Below are positions 1 through 9,785 of a DNA stretch of 64,000 nucleotides, one piece after another. The stretch covers positions 22,926,942 to 22,990,941 of the forward strand of contig NC_023753.2 in assembly GCF_000499845.2 (NCBI RefSeq), written 5' to 3'. This DNA comes from Phaseolus vulgaris. Its lineage: Eukaryota > Streptophyta > Magnoliopsida > Fabales > Fabaceae. Position 1 is the first letter of the stretch; every line of letters starts with the position of its first letter. Position numbers and translations under genes: made by a program. The notes beneath the pieces were generated by a model that was not told the DNA's origin, made no database searches, and was given only the letters and a program-made list of their open reading frames with translations.

Positions 1-3000
1 ACACTGGAAGTATGGGTGACCTTTCTCCCCTCCAGCGGACATAAACCGGGACAAGGCTGCCAAGCGACCGGTGAGCTGCTGCACTTCCTTTACCGTCGTT
101 GGGCTCCTCATTGCCACAATTGCTGCGCACTTCTCCGGGTTAGCTTCGATTCCCCGCTCTGTTAAGAGGAAACCCAAGAACTTCCCAGCCTCCACACCGA
201 ATATGCATTTCTCAGGGTTGAGCTTCAGCCTGTACTTGGCAATGGTGGTGAATAGCTCTTCCAGATCAGCTGCATGATGCTTCTTCTCTTGGGATGTAAC
301 CACCTTGTCATCTACATAGGCGTGTACGTTCCTTCCCAGCATGGGCGAGAGCACCCTATCCATGAGCCTCTGGTAGGTAGCCCCCGCATTCTTCAACCCA
401 AATGGCATGACCTTGTAGCAATAGCAAGACCGTTCCGTCATAAACGCGGTCTTGCATTCGTCCATTGGGTGCATCCTGATCTGGTTATACCCTGAGAAAG
501 CGTCCAAGAAGCTGAGTAGCTTTCCCCCCGAGGCGCTATCAACTAGAGCATCTATACTGGGTAGGGGGTAAGAATCCTTGGGGCACGCCTTGTTGAGGTC
601 AGTGAAGTCCACGCACATTCTCCACTTGCCGCTGGCCTTCTGCACCAGTACCACATTCGCTAGCCACTCGGGGTACTGGATTTCTCTGATATGCCCTGCG
701 ACAAGGAGCTTCTGCGCTTCGTCGTGGATCACCTTCCTCTTCTCCTCGTTGAATTTCCTTCTTCTCTGTCGCACCGGTCGAACCATGGGGTCCATCGATA
801 GACGATGGCAGAGGAAATCGGGGTCGATTCCTGGCATGTCGGATGCTGACCATGCAAAGGCATTCATGTGCTTCTCAATCACACCCATGATCAGCATTCG
901 CTCTTCTTCAGCGAGGGATCCCCCTAACTTGAACTTTCTTCCCCCGACGTCCACTTCGACCCATCCCTCAGCTGGGTGGGGCCTTCTCTCGCTGGCGATG
1001 ACCGCCCTCGCGATCCCTGACTCGCGAGGGGTGATCGCGCCTTCCTCTTCTTCTTCGACTTGGACTACCTGGGAGCCCCCCACCGCAGCATCCTTCATCC
1101 TCTGAGCGCCCTGTGTCTCCCTGACCACCGATCGCTCTTCGCGCACGCCTGGTGGTGGTTTCGTGGTGACATGACATACACTTCTTTTCTGCTTCAAGCT
1201 GTTCTCATAACAGCGTCTTGCCTCAGCCTGATCCGACTTGATGGTTATCACGGTTCCCTCCATCGACGGTAGTTTCAACTTCATGTGCCTCATTGATGGT
1301 ATTGCGCCCAGTCTATTGAGCGTTGGCCTCCCCAACAGGACATTGTACGCAGAAGGGGCGTTCACCACCAGGTACTTTATCTTTTCAGTGCGGGCTGTCG
1401 TTCCGTCAGTGAACGTTGTCCTCAGCTCGATGTATCCCCGCACTTCTACCTGATCCCCTGCAAAACCGTAGAGACAACCAGTATACGGTCTTAACTGATC
1501 AGGGGACAACTGCAGCTTGTTGAATGTTGGCCAGAACATGACGTCCGCCGAGCTTCCTTGATCTACGAGTACCCTATGCACCCGTCTTCCTGCTGTGATG
1601 AGAGAAATGACCACAGGGTCGTTGTCGTGCGGGACAACGTCCCGTAGGTCAGCTTTCCTGAAGATAATGTCCACCTCAGGGTAATGACTCTCATTCACTG
1701 CATCTACCGCCATCACAGATCGAGTGTATCTCCTTCTTTGTGAAGCTGTGCATCCCCCACCAGAGAAGCCTCCAGCGATCGTCTGCACCTCCCCATGCAC
1801 AGGGACTTCATGCTGTTGCTCTCCAGTTTGGGATCCTGACGCGCGATCACCCTGCGGCTCACGCAGGTAATCTGCTAGAAAACCAGACTTCACCAACTCT
1901 GCCAGTTGGTGTCCCAGCGCCAAACAGGAATGAAGTGTATGGCCAAAGGCCTGATGAAACTCACACCATTCATTCTTCTTCCTTCCGAGTACCTTATTTG
2001 TCTTCTCTGGTACTCGTAGTCTTGCTGCTACGGCAGGAAGGGCGATGAGATCCGCCAATCCCACCATGAAGTTGTATCTCGGGGGCGCGTTATTCTCCCT
2101 TGCACGCCCCTTACTCTGGTCTTTGCCTGGTGCATAGGGACGAGGTTTTTCCCGCACCTTCTTCCCTTCTTTGGCCTCATGCACCCTTGCTTGCTGTGGT
2201 TTTCCTTGCCCTCCACGCGGTCTGGGTGGTGCAACACTTCCCCTCTTCTCAGAAACCTCTGTTTCTGCCACTATGTGCGCCACCGCACGTTGTTGGATCT
2301 CTGCAAAGGTGCTGGGATGGCTCCTGATGAGAGACTCGCTGAAAGGGCCAGGCAGCACTCCCTTCTTAAACGCGTGCACAAGCATATCTTCATCTTTGCT
2401 GGGTAGTCTAACCACTTGTGCCCCAAAGCGGTTGAGGTAGTCCTTCAGCGACTCCCCCTGGTATTGGCGCACGTCGAACAGGTCGTAGGACACCACTGCA
2501 GGTGCCTTGTTGACGATGTATTGTTCAGTGAAGAGCTTCGAGAACTGAGAGAAAGACGTGATATGCCCTTCTGGTAAACTCACGAACCACTCCATGGCGA
2601 TTCCGCTCAATGTGCTCATGAACATCTTGCAGTATACAGCGTCTGAGCCCCCAGACAACATCATCTGGGTGTGGAATGCCGTCAGATGCGCCTCCGGGTC
2701 TTCTACCCCCTTGAACGACGCTTTTACCCCCACCAAGTTGGGAGGCACCATGGTTCCCATGATCTCAGGGGAGAATGGCATGGGAAATGCCCTTGGAGGT
2801 GAGGGCTGCCTAGACACCCTTTCGTCAACAACGTGCTCCCTCTGCGCCTGCAGCGTTCTTCTCAACTCTTCGTTGACACGATTCAGTTCGTCGTTCCTGC
2901 TTTGCGACGCAGCCAACTCCGTCTGCATCCTTTCTTGTTCGACTTTCGACGCTGCAGCGTTATCCTGCAGCGTGCGCACCATTTCCAGGACCTGCGCCAT

Positions 3001-3057
3001 TGTCACAGCTCCTTCATCAGCGGATGGCGCAGGTGATGGTTGTCTGTTTCTAGGCAT
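1..3057 (-). CDS. Tat-type Ty3/gypsy gag-protease-RT polyprotein, truncated by the window edge
   Basis: Reading the minus strand from the ATG at 3057-3055, the frame stays open for all 1019 codons to the window edge; I checked every triplet for stops and found none. In order: a Gag with an N-terminal heptad-like stretch (about residues 15-75) and capsid region (90-290); a knuckle-like C-X2-H-X4-H-X4-C (C365, H368, H373, C378) typical of Tat Gags; an aspartic protease with D499 in VDQGSSAD; and a reverse transcriptase (from about residue 740) with DFTDLNKACPKDSYP, FLDAFSGYNQ and the catalytic YVDD at residues 914-917. RNase H and integrase would lie off the left edge. GC content is clearly higher than in the flanking DNA. 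The leader to the PBS is only about 80 bases. Family assignment rests on the RT and Gag motifs. The unbroken frame suggests a recent, possibly competent, insertion; activity is not shown. Confidence 0.93.
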   Translation of the reverse strand, partial: MPRNRQPSPAPSADEGAVTMAQVLEMVRTLQDNAAASKVEQERMQTELAASQSRNDELNRVNEELRRTLQAQREHVVDERVSRQPSPPRAFPMPFSPEIMGTMVPPNLVGVKASFKGVEDPEAHLTAFHTQMMLSGGSDAVYCKMFMSTLSGIAMEWFVSLPEGHITSFSQFSKLFTEQYIVNKAPAVVSYDLFDVRQYQGESLKDYLNRFGAQVVRLPSKDEDMLVHAFKKGVLPGPFSESLIRSHPSTFAEIQQRAVAHIVAETEVSEKRGSVAPPRPRGGQGKPQQARVHEAKEGKKVREKPRPYAPGKDQSKGRARENNAPPRYNFMVGLADLIALPAVAARLRVPEKTNKVLGRKKNEWCEFHQAFGHTLHSCLALGHQLAELVKSGFLADYLREPQGDRASGSQTGEQQHEVPVHGEVQTIAGGFSGGGCTASQRRRYTRSVMAVDAVNESHYPEVDIIFRKADLRDVVPHDNDPVVISLITAGRRVHRVLVDQGSSADVMFWPTFNKLQLSPDQLRPYTGCLYGFAGDQVEVRGYIELRTTFTDGTTARTEKIKYLVVNAPSAYNVLLGRPTLNRLGAIPSMRHMKLKLPSMEGTVITIKSDQAEARRCYENSLKQKRSVCHVTTKPPPGVREERSVVRETQGAQRMKDAAVGGSQVVQVEEEEEGAITPRESGIARAVIASERRPHPAEGWVEVDVGGRKFKLGGSLAEEERMLIMGVIEKHMNAFAWSASDMPGIDPDFLCHRLSMDPMVRPVRQRRRKFNEEKRKVIHDEAQKLLVAGHIREIQYPEWLANVVLVQKASGKWRMCVDFTDLNKACPKDSYPLPSIDALVDSASGGKLLSFLDAFSGYNQIRMHPMDECKTAFMTERSCYCYKVMPFGLKNAGATYQRLMDRVLSPMLGRNVHAYVDDKVVTSQEKKHHAADLEELFTTIAKYRLKLNPEKCIFGVEAGKFLGFLLTERGIEANPEKCAAIVAMRSPTTVKEVQQLTGRLAALSRFMSAGGEKGHPYFQC

Positions 3058-3133
3058 CTTCTCTATCAAAGAAACTGATAAAACTCTGGTGAGCTTTAAA
3101 ACTGTGGTATATATGGGACAACGATTCACTCGG

Positions 3134-3151
3134 GCCCCACGGTGGGCGCCA
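3134..3151 (-). other. Primer-binding site matching plant tRNA-Lys(CUU)
   Basis: On the plus strand this reads gccccacggtgggcgcca, identical to the 3' end of plant tRNA-Lys(CUU) with its CCA as I remember that tRNA. The minus-strand transcript can therefore prime with that tRNA. It lies two bases inside the LTR, as expected for a PBS. Confidence 0.85.
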
Positions 3152-3153
3152 AA

Positions 3154-4359
3154 TGATCCTGCCGGCAACTCGAACGTGGGTGAATCGCTTCGTAACACTC
3201 TCAGCCCTGTCTTCGCGACTGTGTCTCCTGAAGAATCACGCTCTGAACTTTCTCTCAGATGTCTTCAAAGTGTGACCTACAAAATACACAGACGGCGCCT
3301 CTAGCGGCCGTTTGCACTCCGACGATCAAGTTAGTCCAACAGAACCACCAGAAACTGGGAACTAGTAATGTGTGTGTGAGAAAAAACTTGCACTCTGTTT
3401 TTCGTCTATCTTTTTTCTCTCCCCTCACTCTCACTCTGATTCTGCCTTTTATCTCCCTTTCCCTGCTTCTGGGCATAACAGAATTCTGTTATGCTTTTCT
3501 GGCATGTGTCAGAACCCTGTCATGCTTTTCAGAGAAAGCGTACCTTCAGAATCAGCAATGGGGAGCGTGAGAGTCTGCGCATGTCTGCGCTTGGCTGCGC
3601 CTGTCTGTACCTTTAGCGGTACGGAGTGCTCTTTTGTCTGGACCGCACCCCTCTCAGATGATGACACGTGGAGGCCTGCAACTCACATCTAACCACACAC
3701 GTGTCACTTACTGGAAGGGCTCTAGCGCCTCTCTTTGTCTGCCTAAGTTACGCCCTTGCGGAGTAACTTAGGATGCTTCTCTTATCTGGGTAAATTGCAT
3801 ACTCTTTGGAGAGCGTCGGGTGTGGCTGGTCTAGGCGCACTCACCAAACGTTACTCTCTGCGTAGGCGACTTACCCTTCAGGATGACACGCACGTAATGG
3901 GTTGAGGGAATCACCAATCACCGACTGGCTTACTAGTTCCCTCAGGCCACTCTCGTGCATGATTCCTTGAGGTGTGCTCATGCGAGGTCCATGCGTAACG
4001 CTCTCGCTGGGAACCTTAGTCCCAGTTTAATTGCGTGTAACACGAGACCCCGATGACAATACACCCGATGACTGATCAGTGTTTATTCGCTACTCGCGCT
4101 CTGCCTCCAGGCGCGAGTCTGGGAACTGGTCTGCTGGTGGTCACTTGGCTACTGACCACCGATCACCATTCTGGGTGATCTATCCCCCGACCTCTCTGCC
4201 GCCTGATCTGTCGGTGGTAACTTGGTTACTGACCACCGATCACCTCTCTTGGCGATCTTCCCCCTACCTCTCTGCCACCTGGTCCACGTGTCACCCTGCG
4301 AGTGGTCCACGTGGTTCTCTGATGCTGACGTCATCGACTACCGATGACCGATCGGATCA
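3154..4359 (-). repeat. 5' LTR of the Tat-type element
   Basis: The boundary next to the PBS begins TGATCC and the outer boundary ends GGATCA at 4354-4359, giving a 6-bp terminal inverted repeat of TG...CA type and a 1206-bp LTR. The other LTR and the matching target duplication lie outside the window; the adjacent outer pentamer here is cacat (4360-4364). The LTR is GC-rich compared with the flank, which turns sharply AT-rich at 4365. No protein-coding capacity is claimed for the short frames inside it. Confidence 0.85.
4136..4285. repeat. Two-copy 77-bp tandem duplication inside the LTR
   Basis: The stretch beginning ggtggtcacttggctactga at 4136 recurs, imperfectly, at 4213 with the same following order (gaccaccgatcacc, then cctctctgcc). 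The period is 77 bp. It lies near the outer end of the LTR, which is the U3 side for a minus-strand element. Confidence 0.75.
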
Positions 4360-6195
4360 CATACTATTGTTATAACACCTTAATCATTTACAAAATATAT
4401 TCTGAAATTTATAATTTAAAATATTTCCAGATTATGTAATTTGAAATTATATAAGGTTAATTTGTTTCAGATTAATTACATTCTAAATTATTTTAAATTA
4501 TGTAATCTAGAAATATATTATGGATTATATAATCTTATTTTTAATTATTTAATTTAGAATTTTATTTTAAATTACGTGATTCAAAATTATATTTCAAATA
4601 AGATGGTATAATTCAAAATGTATTTAAGATAATTATGTTAAGGACTTATTAGTCATTTTTGTTTATTATGAGAGTGAGAGGAGATACTATGGAGATAAAG
4701 AAGAAAGTTCCTGACTTGTTAATTGTTAATTTCTTTTTGGGCTTAAGGTAAGTTTTTAACTGAAATTGATAAGTAAAAGAAATGATACAAAATTTCATAG
4801 TTTTAACCTGATAAATTAGTTTATTTAGTAAAATGTGAACCGAGTGGAATTTTGTTTTTGACAGAAATTGATGATATATACTAACTGTATTGAGTGTACT
4901 AAAAACTATTAGAATAAATCAACTCTTTGTAGGGTGTTTTTTTTTCACACTCCATCAAATAGAGAAAACAATCAAAATATCTCAACTAATTTGTTCTTAT
5001 TTTGGAAAACTTTTTTAAATTTTTTTTTTAAAAAAATTATTCCAGAAAAATACATTATTATAAACACTTTCTATTTAGTTCATCTATCTCCCCTTCGGGT
5101 AGATGACCAGGTCCAATAGTCTCCTTTCATGTCAAAAAACAATATATCAACTATTACATGACTATACCAAAAAGAAGGAAAAGAAAGGTATTTATTGAGA
5201 TTGTTAAGGAGATATTTAAATTATTTTAATAAAATTTAATGCATAGTTTGGGTTTATTTGTTCAATTTTTTATTTTTCATAAATTATATTTATGAATAAT
5301 TATAACATTTTATATTTTGCATTTATTGGTAAAATAATATGAACAAAATTTTACCACCCCTTTAGACGCAAACCAAAACTAAATACTAAATTCATGAAAA
5401 CTAAATTTAATAAAAAAAAAGAGAGTATAATAGCCATTTATTTAAAAGCAAAACTCACTCCCTACTTCAATTGACAAATTCAATATTTTTTGTCAAACCT
5501 GGTTTTTTATACCATATTTAAAAAAAATAAAAATTAAAGCTGGGTTATTTATAAGATAAAATGTACTTTCAATTTTATATTTACTTTAAGTTTTTCTTTA
5601 TTTCTCTTTTCCTTTGTAGTTACATCAATTATAATGTTTTGACATAATTAGAAGCAACATCACTCAACCACCAATTAATTGAGTCGATCACATGTTTTTT
5701 TCTCTCTTTTATTCATTTCAACCACCAGCTTTTATTACAATATTGTGAGACTGTTTCAATATGATCCTTAGCTTTTTACACACTATCCTCATTTTTTATT
5801 GAGCATTCCTATTTGGATTATTTACGTCAAATTTTGATACGTCAATTATATAAGTTTAAAATCAAATCAATTAAAATCCAATAATATTTGAGATAAAGCC
5901 AAATTAATTCAACCTTTTGGTTTAATATATTAATTATAACATGGTAAATAAGTATATTATAAAATTTAAAATATACAACTATAATTAAACATAAACATAA
6001 CATTATGTTGCGTAAATATTATTTATTATGCCAAGAACTTTCATTATTAATATGATGCATAATTTTTCAAAAATATACATTTTAAGAAAGTGTATAACAT
6101 TATAATGGGTTTAGATGACGACTCAAAATATGATACAAACCTGTTTTAAAATCGGTTGGGTATTAATTTTTGTTAAATCCAAATATTATTCACTA
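4360..6195. other. AT-rich intergenic DNA without a recognisable gene
   Basis: Strongly AT-rich with homopolymer runs and no credible ORF. The part at about 4400-4620 contains degenerate short dyads of the type tagattatgtaatctaga, resembling the internal repeats of the Mutator-like elements further right; it may be a decayed relative, but I see no terminal repeats or target duplication. Confidence 0.5.
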
Positions 6196-6204
6196 AAAAT
6201 AGAG

Positions 6205-6659
6205 GCTGCTTCTTCCTGCACCTCCATACCTTCTTGTGCCACCCCCATAAATTTTTCTTATTCCAAAAATACCCTTTTCAATATTCCGGATTACATAATC
6301 CGGAAGTCTTTTTTTAGATTCAAAATTAGCTTCCGGATTATGTAATCCGGAAGTCTTTTGTGATTAGCTTCCGGATTACATAATCCGGAAGTCTTTTCTA
6401 TACATAAGATTAGTTTCTGGATTATGTAATCCAGAAGTTTTTTTTTCAGATGTGTTATTAGCTTCCGGATTACATAACCGGAAGTCTTTTCTGAATATGA
6501 AATTGACTTCCGAATTATGTAATCCAGAATTTATCCGGATTACATAATCCATAGGCTAATTATTTCAAATCCAAGGGGTGAAAAAAAGGATAAAATGGTA
6601 TTTTCATATTTAGTATGGGGGTGGCACAAGAAGGTATGGAGGTGTAGGAAGAAAGAGTC
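6205..6659. mobile_element. Mutator-like MITE 1 (455 bp)
   Basis: The left end (ttcttcctgcacc, then tccataccttcttgtgcc, to about 6249) is the inverted complement of the right end 6614-6653 over about 40 bases with one mismatch. The element is flanked by aaaatagag (6196-6204) and aaaatagat (6660-6668), an 8-9 bp target duplication as made by Mutator-family transposases. No transposase ORF is present, so it is non-autonomous. The interior is a repeat array described separately. Confidence 0.8.
6284..6552. repeat. Array of seven dyads inside MITE 1
   Basis: Seven copies of a dyad with arms cttccggatta and taatccggaag (some degenerate) lie at 6284, 6330, 6368, 6414, 6462, 6507 and 6533. The two central bases run CA, TG, CA, TG, CA, TG, CA. 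The spacers between the first six are 14-24 bases and mostly start tcttttt or tctttt and end attag, all in the same orientation. Confidence 0.9.
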
Positions 6660-6702
6660 AAAATAGATAGGTATTGGGCCAAGGTTATGAAGTTAAATGA
6701 GA

Positions 6703-7580
6703 AGGTTCTTCCTGCACCTTCATATTCTTTTTGTCATCGCCATAGGTTATATGAAAAGACATTTTTTTCCTTAAATAAAAAAATAAAAAATCCTTAATCC
6801 CACATTCTTCCCCTCATTCACCCTGCAGCACCCAGGCGCCCCATCACCTCATTTGTGTTCGTTGAAGTTTTGTGGTGATTTTTTTAGAGTGTATGAGAGC
6901 GTTTTGTAGGTCATTGTATAATCATTATATATTGGAGATTTGTGTTAGTTTTATGTAAGAAAAGATTGATTTTTCACTAGTATTTGATTGGTTTTTTCAA
7001 TTTCCTATCGTTTTTTTCATTTTTTAAACATATTTTGGAAGTTTTTCTAGATTTGGAAAAGGCTTTCAGATTCTAGAGTTCGAAATATAGTTTTTAACAA
7101 ATACATTTCAGAAAAGACTTCCAAATTCTATATACATTATGGATTCTAAAATCTGAAAGTCTTTTACTGATTCAGGAATAACTTTTGAATTCTATAATTA
7201 GGAATGCATTTTTTAACAATTACATCCCAAATTGAAGAATCCAAAAGTCGTTTCTAAATTTGGGAATAGGTTCCAGATTCTCCAATCTAGAATGTGTTTT
7301 TTTCAATCAAAACCACATGAGAACCTATACCAAAAATGAAAAAATCTACCATAAATGTACATCTTCGACTATTACCACCACGACAAACAACCATGAACCA
7401 CCTTACAACTCACGACGAAAGCAACCTCCAAGGCCTTACCAAGCTCTTCATGCACTTACCCCACTCACCTTGACAACAAAAAACTCCATAAAATTTAACT
7501 ATTTTACATAAGAGTATTTATGGAATTAAATAAGTTATGGGGTGTCAAAAGAAGGTATGGAGGTGAAAGAAGAAATAGCC
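6703..7580. mobile_element. Mutator-like MITE 2 (878 bp)
   Basis: The ends are related to MITE 1: the left has ttcttcctgcaccttcata and the right has tatggaggtgaaagaagaa, an imperfect inverted pair. It is flanked by the exact 9-bp duplication taaatgaga (6694-6702 and 7581-7589). The interior contains degraded dyads around gattctagagttc-like units. No transposase coding is seen. Confidence 0.8.
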
Positions 7581-7589
7581 TAAATGAGA

Positions 7590-8660
7590 TTTCCAGAGTT
7601 ACTATTTTGTGAAAAAAAAAATGGAGTTAGCATTTGGATAAAGTGAATTCCTTTTTTCACCCCATGATTTTCTTATGTGGAGTGTGTAAAAAAAAAAAGA
7701 CATTAAGTAAAATTAAAAACCTAACTCCATTTCATGTTTCCTATTCTCGTTGTCACGGAGGTTCTCTCATCTTTCCCAGACTCTCTCACACTAGTTTTGA
7801 GTGCCGCCACTACACCCATTGTCACCACTACGCTTATTGTCTCTTCCATTCTCGTTATTGTCGTTATCGACCACCCCTATCACCATTCTCGTTGTTAATG
7901 TTGTGAAAGATGAATGTGTGAGGTTCATATCGTTAGTTTCTTTTCTGTTCTCTGTTCGGTGTATACTCTGGATTGTTTGATCCAAGAATTTTTTAGATTG
8001 TACAATTCATGAATTAGTTACGAATCTTACCATCCATAAGGCTTTTAGTTAAAAACTCCTTCCAAATTCAGAAAAGTTTATTCTGCATTGCGCAAATTAG
8101 AGAGGTTTTTTTTATACAAAAAAAATTCTTTAGATTATGGAATCCATAATAAACTTTCGGTTTATAAAACAATTTTAAATTATGAATTACACATTTTGAA
8201 AGTCAAAATTGTATTCTAGATTACACAATCTAAAATACAATTTTGAATACCAAATTATCGTTATAGATTTCATAATTCAAAAGAAGTCATTTTTTGCTTA
8301 CATAATACACATTACACAAAACTTATGGATTTTATAAGTCTCTAGTTTGCATAATCTAGAAAGAACTTCAAACCAGAAGTCTGGAATTGCACAAAACCAA
8401 AACAGAAAGAGTAAAACTCAAGCATTTATCAATCTCGTTCCACCTGAATGTTGTGTCAAAATGTAGTTCTCCATAGCTACTTTATGAAGACTCAAGACAA
8501 TAACACAAACTATCAATGCTTACATGAATCTACATCGTTATTTGATAGAAAAAGATTGAAAATTTTCAAATCCATAAAGGTGCGGAAAAAAGCATTGAAG
8601 GTGCCAAAAGCAATTCATTTGGTCATAAGTGATACTATATGTTAAATGGTTCAAATGAAA
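7590..8660. other. AT-rich spacer between two Mutator-like elements
   Basis: No credible ORF. Between about 7970 and 8370 it carries weak dyads (for example tctagattatg-like and ggattttataagtc-like units) like those of the neighbouring elements, so it may itself be an older member; I could not find matching termini or a target duplication. Confidence 0.4.
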
Positions 8661-8669
8661 TCATTTTAG

Positions 8670-9776
8670 GGCAAATTCTCCCTGCACCATATCATTTCAG
8701 ATTGGCACTCAATAGGTTCACGTGAAATGACAGTCTTACCCTTAATGAAGTAAAAATTAGGTTAAATTTAAGATGCACCCAACACCCACACTATCGTAGG
8801 AAATTCATTCTTCTGGATAATTGAGGCTAGGGTATAACTCAACATATCCATCCGGAAGTCTATACACACACTAGAGTTCCTTGAGGCACGACAACGACGG
8901 AGAGTGGCAGCGTAGCGAGAAGGATGTGTCGTTAACGGAGGAGGATATGCAGTGCAGAACGGTAAAGGATACGCAGTGCAGAACATGAAAGTTTCATAAA
9001 TTCTTTGACTTCTGGATATGTATGTCCGGAAGTGTTTTTTGTGTTTTGGAAGTGTATATCCAGAGGGGTTCTGGATGGTTATGTCTGAAATGTTATTTGT
9101 GATTTATTGCTTCTGGATATGGATATCCGTATTAGTTTCGGATGAGAAAATCCGGAAGGTAGTGTTTTCAAGTCGTTCCAGATGTGAAATCCAGAAGTCA
9201 GTGTATGTGCGATTTTGGTTTTTGATTTGATGGTATTTTATGATTAGAAACATGGTGAGAATTAGAGGAGAAGGATCTTCTAATGTGGACCGTGTGCGAC
9301 GAACTGCACTTGTGAGAAGAAGGCGTTGTGGTTCCAAATGAGGACTTTGAAGATTATATTGAACAAGAAGAAGTTGAAATTATAGATACCTTTTAATGTT
9401 GATTTTATGTATATTCTTTAAATTGATTTAATTTAGGGGGTTTTAATCCATTAAAAGTACCAAAATCATCAAACTGTCAAAAAATAAAAGCTGAGGATGT
9501 TTGGCTTACGGATATGTATATCTAGAAGCATGATGATGCCTTCCAGATAAAGATATTTGTAGTCAAAGAGTATAATTTCGGATGACAATATCCGTAGGCA
9601 AACATGACATTTCCATATACAATATCCATAGACAAAGAGCGGACACTTCCAAATATTAATATCCATAGACAAATATGACTTTTAGATATTGACATCCGTA
9701 AGCAAATATGTCTCAAGTTAAAGTTGGATTTAAAAGTTTATGCATATAAAAAAAATATATGATGGGGGAAATTGTC
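8670..9776. mobile_element. Mutator-like element 3 (1107 bp)
   Basis: Flanked by the exact 9-bp duplication tcattttag at 8661-8669 and 9777-9785. The left end reads ggcaaattctccctgcacc and the right end, complemented, gacaatttcccccatcat, an imperfect terminal inverted repeat sharing the ctgcacc core region with elements 1 and 2 on the left. The interior (about 9008-9700) has dyads built on ggatat and atatcc with cttctgg/ccggaag outer parts. No transposase is seen; the short ORFs inside are repeat-derived. Confidence 0.75.
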
Positions 9777-9785
9777 TCATTTTAG

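Noticed and set aside
578..1105. A 175-codon plus-strand frame, and others up to 3304 (for example 2558-3304).
   Set aside because: They lie antisense to the continuous minus-strand gag-pol frame, which has clear protease, RT and knuckle motifs; the plus-strand frames resemble nothing.
6284..6552. Regularly spaced repeats suggestive of a CRISPR array.
   Set aside because: The setting is a plant genome; the spacers are related to each other, the units are dyads with degenerating copies, and the array sits inside a transposon with a target duplication.
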